Shown one piece after another: positions 10,831 to 20,552 of a DNA stretch of 64,000 bases. Made by a program: the position numbers and the translations under genes. The notes below the pieces were generated by a model that saw only the letters and a program-made list of their open reading frames with translations, did no database searches and was not told the origin of the DNA. Source of the stretch: Nocardioides szechwanensis (GTDB taxonomy: Bacteria; Actinomycetota; Actinomycetes; Propionibacteriales; Nocardioidaceae); NCBI RefSeq assembly GCF_900103935.1, contig NZ_FNIC01000007.1, forward strand, positions 120,379 through 184,378, given 5' to 3'. Numbering within the stretch: the first letter of the stretch is position 1; every line of letters begins with the position of its first letter.

Positions 10831-11151
10831 TCAGGGCCGGACCAGCCGGTCGACGAGCCGGCCGAGGACGAGGTAGACGACCGCGCCGATGCCGTAGTTG
10901 AACAGCGCCGTGGTGGTCTCGCCGTTGTCGCCAGCGAAACGCTTGATCGGGTTGTCGAGGTCGAAGACGCCGAGGTCGACACCGTCCGCGAGGTTGAGCA
11001 CCAGCTCGACCAGCGGGTTGTCGGGCTCGGCCTCGAGCGCGATCAGCAGCGCCGCGACGGCCAGTACGGACGCGCACGCCACGAAGAGGAGCCAGAGCAG
11101 CCGCGCCGCCACCACCCTCAGTCGCGTGCTGCTTGCCTTACGTTCTGCCAC
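10831..11151 (-). CDS. Small two-pass membrane protein of unknown function
   Basis: A 106-residue protein from a GTG start 4 bp after the enoyl-CoA hydratase stop. There are two hydrophobic helices, about residues 20-41 (WLLFVACASVLAVAALLIAL) and 84-98 (GIGAVVYLVLGRLVD), separated by an acidic loop with the segment DGVDLGVFDLDNPIKRF. That loop would be extracellular. I do not recognise a family. Close spacing suggests cotranscription with the hydratase gene. Confidence 0.65.
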   Translation of the reverse strand: MAERKASSTRLRVVAARLLWLLFVACASVLAVAALLIALEAEPDNPLVELVLNLADGVDLGVFDLDNPIKRFAGDNGETTTALFNYGIGAVVYLVLGRLVDRLVRP

Positions 11152-11155
11152 GAGC

Positions 11156-11935
11156 TCACCGTCCCCCGAACCGAGCCTTGCCTGGACCGTTGTCGACGAA
11201 GGATTGCATACCCGTGCTCCGGTCCTCGGTGGCGAAGAGGGCGGCGAACTGCAGCCGCTCGATCTCGAGCCCGCTGGGGAGGTCGAGCTCCAGGCCGCGG
11301 TCGATGCTCTCCTTGGCCGCCCGCACCGCGAGCGAGGCCGCGCCGGAGAACTGCCCCGCCCACGCCACCGCCTCGTCGTAGACCGACTCGGCGGGTACGA
11401 CGCGGTCGACCAGGCCGATCGCGAGTGCCTCGTCGGCCTTCACGAAGCGGCCGGTGAAGATGATGTCCTTGGCCTTGCTCGGACCCACCAGGCGGCTCAG
11501 GCGCTGGGTGCCGCCGGCCCCCGGGATGATGCCGAGCAGGACCTCGGGCTGGCCCAGGGTGGCGTTGTCGGCGGCGAACCGGACGTCGGCGGCCAGCGCC
11601 AGCTCGCAGCCGCCGCCCAGGGCGTAGCCGGTGATCGCGGCCACGACGGGCTTGGGGATCCCTGCGACGGCCGTGACCGCCGACTGGATGGAGCCCGACA
11701 GCGTCACCATGTCCGCGTAGGAGAGCTCGGCCATCTCCTTGACGTCGTTGCCGGCCGCGAAGACCCGCTCGCCGCCGTACAGGACGACGGCCTTGACGTC
11801 GTCGCGCTCGCTCGCCTCGGCGGCCGCGGCGCGCAGCTCGGCCTGCACCTGGAAGCTGATCGCGTTCATCTTCGGCCGGTCCAGCCGGATCGTGCCGACG
11901 CCGTCAGCCACCTCGAGGCCTACGAACTCACCCAT
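11156..11935 (-). CDS. Enoyl-CoA hydratase/isomerase family protein
   Basis: A 259-residue crotonase-fold enzyme, expected to hydrate trans-2-enoyl-CoA. The oxyanion-hole segments ERVFAAGNDVKEM (near 58-70) and GYALGGGCELALAADVRFA (near 100-118) are present, as is PEVLLGIIPGAGGTQRL (near 128-144), whose Glu is the first catalytic acid. The position of the second catalytic Glu of mitochondrial hydratase carries Asp (KAKDIIFTG), as I recall for mycobacterial EchA8-type proteins. A GGAG motif lies 8 nt before the ATG chosen. An in-frame GTG one codon upstream is possible. The gene is divergent from glgX. Confidence 0.88.
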   Translation of the reverse strand: MGEFVGLEVADGVGTIRLDRPKMNAISFQVQAELRAAAAEASERDDVKAVVLYGGERVFAAGNDVKEMAELSYADMVTLSGSIQSAVTAVAGIPKPVVAAITGYALGGGCELALAADVRFAADNATLGQPEVLLGIIPGAGGTQRLSRLVGPSKAKDIIFTGRFVKADEALAIGLVDRVVPAESVYDEAVAWAGQFSGAASLAVRAAKESIDRGLELDLPSGLEIERLQFAALFATEDRSTGMQSFVDNGPGKARFGGR

Positions 11936-12029
11936 CACGCTCACTCCTTCGCTGCTGCCGCTGCGGCCGACTGCGAGGCCGATGCGGACTTGTGAGGACC
12001 CACCCTCTCGCATCGGCAAGAATGAGTCA

Positions 12030-14177
12030 GTGACCCCCGGCCTCTGGCGCAACCTCGGCGACCGAGCCGCGGTCTGGCCCGGAAGCAACCACCCGCTCGG
12101 CGCGACCTGGTCGCCCGAGGCCACCAACTTCGCCGTCCACGCCCCGCGCGCCCACGCGGTGTGGGTCTGCCTGTTCGACGAGGAGGGTGGCGAGAGCCGC
12201 CACGAGCTCACCGAGCACTCGCTCGGCATCTGGCACGGCGCCGTCCCCGGCGTCGCGGTGGGCGCCCGCTACGGCTTCCGGGTCGACGGACCCTGGAACC
12301 CGGCAGCGGGCCTTCGGTTCAACCCCGCCAAGCTCCTGCTCGACCCGTTCGCGCGGGCGGTGAGCGGTGAGGTCGTGGTCGACCAGGCGATCTACGGCTT
12401 CCGCGAGGAGGACCCGGAGCAGCGCGACCCGGTCGACTCGGCGGCGTACGTCCCTCGCAGCGTGGTCGTCACCGACGACTTCGACTGGGGCGACGACGCC
12501 CCGCCCGACCACCACTGGCGCGAGACGGTCATCTACGAGGCGCACGTCAAGGGCATGACCCAGCTGCACGACCGGGTGCCCGAGGAGCTGCGCGGCACCT
12601 ACGCCGGCCTCGGGACGCCGGCGGTCGTCGACTACCTCCGCGACCTGGGGGTGACCGCGATCGAGCTGCTGCCGATCCACCAGTTCGTGCCCGAGGTGGC
12701 TCTGGTCGAGCGCGGGCTGACCAACTACTGGGGCTACAACTCGATCGGCTTCTTCGCCCCCCACAACGCCTACTCGGCCTCCGGCGACCGCGGCCAGCAG
12801 ATCACGGAGTTCAAGTCGATGGTCAAGGCGTTCCACGCCGCCGGCCTCGAGGTCATCCTCGACGTGGTCTACAACCACACCGCGGAGGCCGGCGCGGACG
12901 GGCCCACCCTGTCGTTCCGCGGGTTCGACGACGCGGTCTACACGCGGGTCGGACCGTCCGAGCCCGACAAGCCGGCCGACCACTACTGGGACGTCACGGG
13001 CTGCGGCAACACCGTCGACGCGGCCTACCCCTTCGCGCTGCGGATGATCCTGGACTCGCTGCGCTACTGGGTGACCGAGATGCACGTCGACGGCTTCCGC
13101 TTCGACCTGCTCTCGGCCCTCACCCGGATCGACCACGAGATCGACATGGGCTGCCACCTGCTGACGGCGATCGGCCAGGACCCGGTGCTGCGCCACGTCA
13201 AGCTCATCGCCGAGCCCTGGGACGCGTCGATGGACGGCTACCGCGTCGGCGACTGCCCGCCACCGTGGGTCGAGTGGAACGACCAGTTCCGCGACGAGAT
13301 CCGCGACTTCTGGCGCGGTCGCTCGTCGGGCATCCGCCGGGTCGCGACCCGGTTGGCCGGGTCGTCGGACCTGTACGCCGACGACGGCCGGTCGGCGTAC
13401 GCCTCGGTCAACTTCGTGACCGCGCACGACGGGTTCACGGTGCGCGACCTGGTGAGCTACGAGCACAAGCGCAACGAGGCCAACGGCGAGGGCAACCGCG
13501 ACGGGACCGACAACAACCGGTCCTGGAACCACGGCGTCGAGGGCGAGACCGACGACCCCGAGGTGCTCGCGCTACGACGGCGGCAGGCGGCCAACCTGAT
13601 GGTGACGCTGTGCCTGAGCAACGGGGTCCCGATGATCACCGCGGGAGACGAGCGGGGCCGCACCCAGCACGGCAACAACAACCCCTACTGCCAGGACAAC
13701 CCGGTGTCGTGGGTCGACTGGCGGCCCGACGACGCCTGGCTCGACGTCTACGAGATCACGAAGGCCGCCCTGCGCCTGCGGCGTGAGCACCAGGCACTGC
13801 GGCAGCGGCACTGGTTCGAGGGCCAGCCGTCGATCCTCGGCGGACCCAAGGACCTCGCGTGGCTGCACGCGTCGGGGCGGGAGATGACCGCCGACGACTG
13901 GCACGACTCGCACCTGACGACGATCGGCATGTTCGTCTCCGGGAAGCCCCTGCGCTCCCCCGGCCCGCGCGGCGAGCAGCAGGTCGACGCGTCGTTCATG
14001 CTGTGGTTCAACTCGGGCTCGGACCCGGTCGACCTGGTGATGCCCGAGAACGACTGGGTCCAGCAGGGCGACATCGCCCTCACCACCGACCCCGACCTCG
14101 AGCCCGGCTCGCCCGTCAAGGCCGGCGACGCCCTCACCCTCGGGCCCCGCACCGTCCTGGTCCTGCGCGGCACCTGA
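12030..14177 (+). CDS. glgX: Glycogen debranching enzyme GlgX
   Basis: A 715-residue GH13 isoamylase-type debranching enzyme that cleaves alpha-1,6 branches of phosphorylase-limited glycogen. It has an N-terminal beta-sandwich (about 15-140) followed by the (beta/alpha)8 barrel. GH13 motifs are visible: ILDVVYNHTAEA, HVDGFRFDLLSAL with the nucleophile Asp, LIAEPWD with the acid Glu, and FVTAHDGFTVRDLVSYEHK with the transition-state Asp. The GTG start at 12030 follows AAGAAT by 6 nt without a Shine-Dalgarno. It converges on glgP, its natural partner in glycogen breakdown. Confidence 0.95.
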   Translation: MTPGLWRNLGDRAAVWPGSNHPLGATWSPEATNFAVHAPRAHAVWVCLFDEEGGESRHELTEHSLGIWHGAVPGVAVGARYGFRVDGPWNPAAGLRFNPAKLLLDPFARAVSGEVVVDQAIYGFREEDPEQRDPVDSAAYVPRSVVVTDDFDWGDDAPPDHHWRETVIYEAHVKGMTQLHDRVPEELRGTYAGLGTPAVVDYLRDLGVTAIELLPIHQFVPEVALVERGLTNYWGYNSIGFFAPHNAYSASGDRGQQITEFKSMVKAFHAAGLEVILDVVYNHTAEAGADGPTLSFRGFDDAVYTRVGPSEPDKPADHYWDVTGCGNTVDAAYPFALRMILDSLRYWVTEMHVDGFRFDLLSALTRIDHEIDMGCHLLTAIGQDPVLRHVKLIAEPWDASMDGYRVGDCPPPWVEWNDQFRDEIRDFWRGRSSGIRRVATRLAGSSDLYADDGRSAYASVNFVTAHDGFTVRDLVSYEHKRNEANGEGNRDGTDNNRSWNHGVEGETDDPEVLALRRRQAANLMVTLCLSNGVPMITAGDERGRTQHGNNNPYCQDNPVSWVDWRPDDAWLDVYEITKAALRLRREHQALRQRHWFEGQPSILGGPKDLAWLHASGREMTADDWHDSHLTTIGMFVSGKPLRSPGPRGEQQVDASFMLWFNSGSDPVDLVMPENDWVQQGDIALTTDPDLEPGSPVKAGDALTLGPRTVLVLRGT

Positions 14178-14180
14178 CCG

Positions 14181-14197
14181 ACCGCCGAGTCGGCGGT
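14181..14197. terminator. Bidirectional terminator between glgX and glgP
   Basis: ACCGCCGA and TCGGCGGT form a self-complementary 17-bp element (practically a 6-bp stem with a 5-nt loop) in the 30-bp gap between two convergent stop codons. Confidence 0.6.
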
Positions 14198-14207
14198 GAG
14201 GTTCGGG

Positions 14208-16805
14208 TCAGGCCATGGCGACGACGCCGAGCTCGGCGTCGGAGACCAGCAGGTCGTGGCGGGGGATGATGCGGACGGTGTAGCCGAAGGCGCCGCTGTG
14301 GTCGAGGGTGACCTCGCCGTCGAGGCGGTGGCGCCCGCCGTCGTAGGACTCGGCGACGGTGAGGGTGTCGATCCGGGTCTCGGAGAGCTCGTCCTCGCCG
14401 TTGGTCTTGCCGTGGACCAGCTGGACCTCCACGTCGTCGGGGGTCAGCGAGCCGAGGGCCACGAAGGCGCGCACGCTCATGACGTCGCCGACCTCGGGGG
14501 CGTCGCCGACGCCGCTGCTCTCGACGTGCTCGACCTTGACCTCGGGCCACAGCGACTTGACCCGCTGCTTCCAGTCCGCGAGCGAGCGGGCTCCCTCGAA
14601 GTCGTTGTTGAGGCGGCGCGCGTTGGAGGCCGCCGGGGCGTAGAGCTTGAGGGTGTAGTCGCGCACCATCCGCGAGGCGAGCACCTTGGGGCCGAGCGAC
14701 TTCAGGGTGTGGCGCAGCATCTCGACCCAGCGGGTCGGCACCCCCTCGTGGTCGACGTCGTAGAAGCGCGGCGCGACCTCGTTCTCGATCAGGTCGTAGA
14801 GCGCCGAGGCCTCCAGGTCGTCACGGCGCTCGGGGTCGTCGAGGCCGTCGGCCGACGGGATCGCCCAGCCGTTCTCGCCGTCGTACCACTCGTCCCACCA
14901 GCCGTCGAGGATCGAGAGGTTGAGCCCACCGTTGAGGGCGGCCTTCATGCCCGACGTGCCGCACGCCTCGTAGGGCCGCAGCGGGTTGTTGAGCCACACG
15001 TCGCAGCCGGGGTAGAGCGGCAGCGCCATCGCGATGTCGTAGTTGGGCAGGAACACGATCCGGTGCCGCACCTCCGGGTCGTCGGCGAACTTCACCATCT
15101 CCTGGATCAGCTTCTTCCCGCCGTCGTCGGCGGGGTGCGACTTGCCGGCGATGACCAGCTGGATCGGCCGCTCCGGGTCGAGCAGCAGGGCCTTGAGCCG
15201 GGCGGGGTCGCGCAGCATCAGCGTCAGTCGCTTGTACGACGGGACGCGGCGCGCGAAGCCGATGGTCAGCACGTCCGGGTCGAGCGCGCCGTCGATCCAG
15301 GCCAGCTCCGCCTTGGCCGAGCCGCGGTTCTCCCACGAGCGCCGCAGCCGCCTGCGGGCGTCGAGCACCAGCCGCTCGCGCAGCCGGCGCTTGACCGACC
15401 AGACCTGCGCGCCGGAGACCCGGTCGACGGCGTTGAAGAAGGGGTCGGTGTCGTCGGTGTCGGCGTCGGCACCCTCGGCCTCGGCGAGCTCGATGATCTC
15501 GCGCGCCACCCAGGTCGGCGCGTGCACGCCGTTGGTGATGGAGCCGATCGGCACCTCGGCCTCGTCGAAGGCCGGCCACAGGCCGTTGAACATGCCGCGG
15601 CTGACCTGGCCGTGCAGGACGGAGACGCCGTTGGCGCGCTGCGCCAGGCGGAAGCCCATGACCGCCATGTTGAAGACCGACGGGTCGCCGTCCTCGTAGT
15701 CCTCGGCGCCCAGGGCCAGCACACGGTCGATGGGGACGCCGGGGGTCGCGCCCGACTCACCGAAGTACTGCTCGACCAGGGTCTGCGGGAACCGGTCGAT
15801 GCCCGCGGGCACCGGCGTGTGAGTCGTGAAGACGGTCGAGGCGCGGCTCACCTCGAGCGCGGTGTCGAAGTCGAGCCCGGGCCCGCCCTCGGCCACGGTC
15901 AGCTCGCGGATCCGCTCGATGCCGAGGAAGCCGGCGTGGCCCTCGTTGGTGTGGAACACCTCCGGCTCGGGCGCTCCGGTGATCCGAGAGTAGGCGCGCA
16001 GCGCCCGCACGCCGCCGACGCCGAGCAGCATCTCCTGGCGCAGGCGGTGCTCGCTGTTGCCGCCGTAGAGCCGGTCGGTCACGTCGATGTAGTGGTCGGG
16101 GTTGCCCTCGACGTCGGTGTCGAGCATCAGGAGCGGCACGCGACCGACGCTGGCCACCCAGATCCGGGCGAGCAGGTCGGGGCCGCCGGGCATGGCGATC
16201 GAGATCGTCGCGCGCGAGCCGTCGGGCTCGCGCAGCAGCGAGATCGGCAGCCCGTCGGGGTCGAGCACCGGGTAGGTCTCCTGCTGCCAGCCGTCTCGGG
16301 ACAGCGCCTGCTTGAAGTAGCCGTGGCGGTAGAGCAGGCCGACGCCCACGATGGGTACGCCGAGGTCGCTGGCGGCCTTGAGGTGGTCACCGGCGAGGAT
16401 GCCGAGGCCACCGGAGTACTGCGGGAGGACGGCCGTGATGCCGAACTCGGGCGAGAAGTAGCCGATCGCGACGGGGCCGGCCTCCGTGGTGGCCGACCCG
16501 GCGGCCACCCGGTGCTGGTACCAGCGGTCGCCGGTGAGGTAGGCGTCGAGGTCGTCGGAGGCAACCTTCAGGCGGGCCAGGAAACCCTCGTCGGTGGCGA
16601 GCTCCTCGAGCCGGGCGCGACCGACCGCGCCGAGCAGCCGGACCGGGTCGTGGCCCGTCGACTCCCAGAGGTCGGAGTCGACCTCGTCGAAGACGTCCTG
16701 CGTCTCCGGGTGCCAGGACCACCGCAGGTTGAGCGCCAGCACGCCGAGCGGCTGGAGGGCGGGGGGCAGGACCGGGCGGACCGTGAATCGTCTGATTGCT
16801 CGCAC
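14208..16805 (-). CDS. glgP: Alpha-glucan phosphorylase (GT35)
   Basis: An 865-residue pyridoxal-phosphate enzyme releasing glucose-1-phosphate from alpha-1,4-glucan. It belongs to the actinobacterial type with a short N-terminal region (MRAIRRFTV, then LRWSWHPETQ). Catalytic-core motifs are EFGITAVLPQYSGGLGILAGDHLKAA (near 120), FARRVPSYKRL (near 530) and the PLP-lysine motif YEACGTSGMKAALNGG (near 620-635). The C-terminal 100 residues form an extra beta-sandwich (SVRAFVALGSLTPDDVEVQLVHG), typical of this group. The GTG start has a TAGCGT box 7 nt upstream and no Shine-Dalgarno. It converges on glgX. Confidence 0.93.
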   Translation of the reverse strand: MRAIRRFTVRPVLPPALQPLGVLALNLRWSWHPETQDVFDEVDSDLWESTGHDPVRLLGAVGRARLEELATDEGFLARLKVASDDLDAYLTGDRWYQHRVAAGSATTEAGPVAIGYFSPEFGITAVLPQYSGGLGILAGDHLKAASDLGVPIVGVGLLYRHGYFKQALSRDGWQQETYPVLDPDGLPISLLREPDGSRATISIAMPGGPDLLARIWVASVGRVPLLMLDTDVEGNPDHYIDVTDRLYGGNSEHRLRQEMLLGVGGVRALRAYSRITGAPEPEVFHTNEGHAGFLGIERIRELTVAEGGPGLDFDTALEVSRASTVFTTHTPVPAGIDRFPQTLVEQYFGESGATPGVPIDRVLALGAEDYEDGDPSVFNMAVMGFRLAQRANGVSVLHGQVSRGMFNGLWPAFDEAEVPIGSITNGVHAPTWVAREIIELAEAEGADADTDDTDPFFNAVDRVSGAQVWSVKRRLRERLVLDARRRLRRSWENRGSAKAELAWIDGALDPDVLTIGFARRVPSYKRLTLMLRDPARLKALLLDPERPIQLVIAGKSHPADDGGKKLIQEMVKFADDPEVRHRIVFLPNYDIAMALPLYPGCDVWLNNPLRPYEACGTSGMKAALNGGLNLSILDGWWDEWYDGENGWAIPSADGLDDPERRDDLEASALYDLIENEVAPRFYDVDHEGVPTRWVEMLRHTLKSLGPKVLASRMVRDYTLKLYAPAASNARRLNNDFEGARSLADWKQRVKSLWPEVKVEHVESSGVGDAPEVGDVMSVRAFVALGSLTPDDVEVQLVHGKTNGEDELSETRIDTLTVAESYDGGRHRLDGEVTLDHSGAFGYTVRIIPRHDLLVSDAELGVVAMA

Positions 16806-16933
16806 CAGCAGGACGCTACCGTCGATTTCTTGAACGATCCAATAGATCTCGTAAAAGGTGCCCTCGGCATGTGAAATTCACGTTTCGTCTGACAGCCACA
16901 TAACGATCGTGCACGCCGGGCGTTGTGCTGGAC
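16806..16933. promoter_or_regulatory. Divergent promoter region of glgP and the M36 protease
   Basis: The 128-bp gap is clearly less GC-rich than its surroundings. On the minus strand TAGCGT (16813-16818) stands 7 nt before the glgP GTG with TTGGAT about 18 bp further upstream. A small dyad GTGAA-A-TTCAC lies at 16871-16881. No Shine-Dalgarno precedes the protease ATG. Confidence 0.4.
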
Positions 16934-19900
16934 ATGACACACCTGCCCTCTCGGGGTCGCCGCTACAGCGCGGCCGCCTTCGCCCTCCTGACCGCCACCC
17001 TGGTCCCCGGGCTGCTGCAGATCCCGGCGCTCGCCGACACCCCGGCCGCCGCGCCCCGCTCCCCCGCCTCCTCGGCACCCGTCGTCGACGACATCCGCAC
17101 CATCGGCGACCCGGTGCACGGCATGGCCGACCTCGACCGGCGCGGTACCGCCCGGCCCAGCCTCACCCAGCAGCGGGCGGTCGCCGGCCTCGGCGCCGTC
17201 GACGTGCGCTGGAACCGGTTCGGTACGCCGGCGTCCCTGCTGCCCGCCGACGGCGCGCTCGCGGAGACGACCTCGGCCGACCCCGTCAAGGCCGCCCGCA
17301 CCTGGCTCAGCCGCAACGCCTCGGTCTTCGGGCTGACCGCCGCGCAGGTCAGCGACCTCGAGCTCGTGAGCTCGCAGCCCTTCGCCGTGAGCAGCGCGCG
17401 TGCCGTCCTCTTCCGCCAGCGCTTCGGTGACCTGACCCCGGCCCTGGCCAGCATGGTCACCGTGGGCGTCGCCAACGGCGAGATCGCCTACGCCTCCTCC
17501 TCGATCAGCAAGACCACCGGCGACGCTCCCTCCGCCCAGCTCTCGCCGCTCCAAGGCTGGCTGAAGGCGGCCGCCAACGTCGGTCGCGCCATCCCCGGCG
17601 GCGACCTCGCCGACATCACCCAGACCGTCGCCGACGGCTGGACCCGCCTCGCCGTCCCCGGCTTCGACCAGGAGCAGCTGGTGCGCCTGCGCGCCCTGGC
17701 CATGGCCGACGGCTCGGTCCGCCCGGTCCTCGAGTCCAACGTCGTCGACGCCGCCGCGGCCCCGGCGCTCGGCTACACGCTGATGGTCGACGCCGTCACC
17801 GGCGAGATCCTGCACCGCCAGAACAAGGTCGAGAACAGCAGCGACGTCTTCCCGTTCCAGGGGTCGATCACCGCGGCGACGTGCGGGCCGAGACACCCGT
17901 TCACGCTCACCGACAACAACACCCGCCAGATCGTCGCGGTCGCCTCCACCGTCAACGCCGCCAACGACATCGTGGTGAAGCTCTGGGGACCGGGCAACGT
18001 GCTGCTCGTCGCCGGCGACCTCGGCACCAGCCCCGAGACCGCGACGTACTCCGCCGACCCGATCCCGGGCGGCGACTACTCGGTCCAGGTCTGCCCGTTC
18101 GAGGACCCGACCGCGCCGTTCCTGCCCCCGGGCAACTACGGCGTCGCCGTGACCACCAGTGACGAGGGTGCCCCCGGCGCCGACGACCTGGCCTACAACT
18201 CCAAGTGGCGCTTCTTCCCCACCAACCCGACGATGAACTTCTCCCCCAACCACACCCCGGGCAACTCGGTGGTCGGCTGCTGGCTGGCCGCCTCGGGCTG
18301 CACGCTCAGCACCGGCCCTCTCCGCAACCTCCAGGCGGTCGGCCCCTGGGACTTCATGACCGCCTCCGGGACGTCGTCGCTCACCACCACCGGCAACAAC
18401 GCCACGACCCACGAGGCCTGGGCCAGTCCGCTGACCCCCGGCGGCCTGGCGCAGGCACCGGTGTCGCCGACCCAGCAGTACACGACCCCGTTCACCGACG
18501 CGTGGAACAACAGCAAGTGCAACCCCGCGGAGCTGGTGCCCGGCGGCAACGACATCAACGCCAGCGTCACCAACCTGTTCGTGGCGCACAACCGGATGCA
18601 CGACTACTCCTACTACCTGGGCTTCAACGAGCGGAACTTCAACCTCCAGACCGACAACATCGGCCGCGGCGGGGTGGAGAACGACCCCGAGGTGGGCAAC
18701 GCCCAGGCCGGCGCGCTGTCCGGCGGTCAGCCGTCGTTCCTCGGCCGCGACAACGCCAACCAGATCACGCTCCAGGACGGCGTGCCGGGCATCACCAACC
18801 AGTACCTCTTCCAGCCGATCGCGGGCGCGTTCTACGCTCCGTGCACCGACGGCGGGCTCGACATGGGCATCGTGGCCCACGAGTACACCCACGCGATCAC
18901 TGGGAGGATGGTCGGCGGCCCCGACGAGGGCCTGACCTCGGAGCAGGGTGGTGCCATGGGTGAGTCGTGGAGCGACCTGGTCGCCGCGGAGTACCAGTTC
19001 AGCCACGGCTACAAGAACGGCGGCAACATCTGGGCCGTCGGCGTCTACGCCACCGGCAACAAGCAGACCGCCATCCGCGACTACGCCATCAACCGCAACC
19101 CGCTCAACTACTCCGACTACGGCTTCGACAGCACCGGCGTCGAGGTGCACGCGGACGGCGAGATCTGGAACGGCACGCAGTGGGAGGTGCGCCAGGCCCT
19201 GGTCAACAAGTGGAACAAGGTCAAGCGCTTCCACTACTCCCGCGCCAAGCTCCAGCTCAAGTGCGCGCAGGGCAACCGGGACAAGGGCGTCCAGCGCCCG
19301 CAGCTGTGCCCGGGCAACCGCCGCTGGGTCCAGCTGATGTTCGACTCCTTCCTGCTCCAGCAGGGCGCCACGTCGATGCTGGACGCGCGTGACGCGATGC
19401 TCGCCGCCGACCGGATGCGCTTCAACGGCGTCAACCAGAAGGTCATGTGGGCCGCCTTCGCCCGCCGCGGCATGGGCAAGGGCGCCTCGGTGCCCAACGC
19501 CGACTCCGGACAGCCGAAGCCGAGTTTCACGTCCCCCAAGGGCGCCAACGGCACGGTGAAGTTCACCAGCACCAGCCCCGGCAAGCTCTTCGTCGGCGAC
19601 TACGAGGCGCGGGTCACCCCGGTGGGCGACACCGTGAAGAAGACCAAGCTCGACAACGTCGTGGGCTTCACCCCGGGCCGCTACAAGATGCTCTTCGTGT
19701 CGCCGAAGACCGGCTTCACCCGGTTCACGCTCAAGGTGACCCCGGGCAAGACGGCGTACCGGATCAAGGACAAGCTCAACCTCGCCGCCCGCGCGTCCGG
19801 TGCCAAGGTGATCGGCTCGACGGCGGGCTCGCGCAACGCGGGCTCCCTCATCGACGGCACCGAGGCGACCAACTGGGGCGGCGTCACCGCCGGCAACGTC

Positions 19901-20371
19901 GACGCGACGCGTCCCTTCGTGTCCGTCGACCTGGCGGGCAAGATCCACACGGTCCGCCGGGTCCAGGTCAGCGCCTACCTCAACCCGGCGCCGGCCTCCC
20001 CCACCGACGTACCGCTGGCGGCCGACCCCGACTCCGGGTCCCGCTTCACGGCGCTGCGCCGGTTCGCGCTGGAGGCGTGCGTGAAGAACTGCACGAAGGC
20101 CAACGCGAAGTGGAAGCGCTTCTACGTCTCGAGCGCCGACGCGTTCCCGTCCAAGCGCCCGCGACCGGTGGCTCCCACCCTGAACCTGCGTTCGTTCAAG
20201 GTGAAGCCGACCAAGGCGGCCGCCATCCGACTGGTCGTCCTCGAGAACCAGTGCACGGGCTTCGCCGGCTACGCCGGTGAGCTCGACAACGACCCCGTCA
20301 ACGCCACCGACTGCAAGACGGCGTCCGACCGGGGCACGATCGTCCACGCCGCGGAGCTGCAGGTGTTCTGA
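16934..20371 (+). CDS. Secreted M36 (fungalysin-like) metallopeptidase
   Basis: A 1145-residue exported zinc protease. The signal peptide ends near ALADTPAAA (residue 37). Residues 60-300 resemble an FTP-type inhibitory propeptide. A beta-rich insert follows (about 300-430). The catalytic part has His649-Glu650-Tyr-Thr-His653 as zinc site, and the third ligand Glu677 in MGESWSD. The DYAINRNPLNYSDYGF and HADGEIWNGTQWEVRQAL segments are typical of the M36 family. A C-terminal discoidin-like (F5/8C) domain spans about 945-1140 (SLIDGTEATNWGG). The start is the ATG at 16934. An in-frame GTG three codons earlier is possible. Its place between glucan genes appears fortuitous. Confidence 0.88.
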   Translation: MTHLPSRGRRYSAAAFALLTATLVPGLLQIPALADTPAAAPRSPASSAPVVDDIRTIGDPVHGMADLDRRGTARPSLTQQRAVAGLGAVDVRWNRFGTPASLLPADGALAETTSADPVKAARTWLSRNASVFGLTAAQVSDLELVSSQPFAVSSARAVLFRQRFGDLTPALASMVTVGVANGEIAYASSSISKTTGDAPSAQLSPLQGWLKAAANVGRAIPGGDLADITQTVADGWTRLAVPGFDQEQLVRLRALAMADGSVRPVLESNVVDAAAAPALGYTLMVDAVTGEILHRQNKVENSSDVFPFQGSITAATCGPRHPFTLTDNNTRQIVAVASTVNAANDIVVKLWGPGNVLLVAGDLGTSPETATYSADPIPGGDYSVQVCPFEDPTAPFLPPGNYGVAVTTSDEGAPGADDLAYNSKWRFFPTNPTMNFSPNHTPGNSVVGCWLAASGCTLSTGPLRNLQAVGPWDFMTASGTSSLTTTGNNATTHEAWASPLTPGGLAQAPVSPTQQYTTPFTDAWNNSKCNPAELVPGGNDINASVTNLFVAHNRMHDYSYYLGFNERNFNLQTDNIGRGGVENDPEVGNAQAGALSGGQPSFLGRDNANQITLQDGVPGITNQYLFQPIAGAFYAPCTDGGLDMGIVAHEYTHAITGRMVGGPDEGLTSEQGGAMGESWSDLVAAEYQFSHGYKNGGNIWAVGVYATGNKQTAIRDYAINRNPLNYSDYGFDSTGVEVHADGEIWNGTQWEVRQALVNKWNKVKRFHYSRAKLQLKCAQGNRDKGVQRPQLCPGNRRWVQLMFDSFLLQQGATSMLDARDAMLAADRMRFNGVNQKVMWAAFARRGMGKGASVPNADSGQPKPSFTSPKGANGTVKFTSTSPGKLFVGDYEARVTPVGDTVKKTKLDNVVGFTPGRYKMLFVSPKTGFTRFTLKVTPGKTAYRIKDKLNLAARASGAKVIGSTAGSRNAGSLIDGTEATNWGGVTAGNVDATRPFVSVDLAGKIHTVRRVQVSAYLNPAPASPTDVPLAADPDSGSRFTALRRFALEACVKNCTKANAKWKRFYVSSADAFPSKRPRPVAPTLNLRSFKVKPTKAAAIRLVVLENQCTGFAGYAGELDNDPVNATDCKTASDRGTIVHAAELQVF

Positions 20372-20552
20372 GGCTGGGCCTCCCTCCGGGGAGAAAGCGG
20401 GCGGGGCGGGCGTATGGGGCGCCTGCCTCGTCCGCGTTCCGCTTCACCCCAGCACGCCTGTCCGCACCCCTGCGCGCCGCCCGTCTCACCCCGTAGGGGG
20501 GTGGACAGAACCCCGGCTTGCAAGGGCACTGGCAACCGGCAAGGGTGGAGAG

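Noticed and set aside
16568..20347. 1259-codon open frame on the minus strand
   Set aside because: It is antisense to the M36 protease and runs into glgP in the wrong frame; composition is that of a shadow frame in GC-rich DNA.
20372..20552. Possible small gene or riboswitch between the M36 protease and glgE
   Set aside because: No open frame with a start signal and no recognisable aptamer; only GC-rich sequence with weak hairpins.
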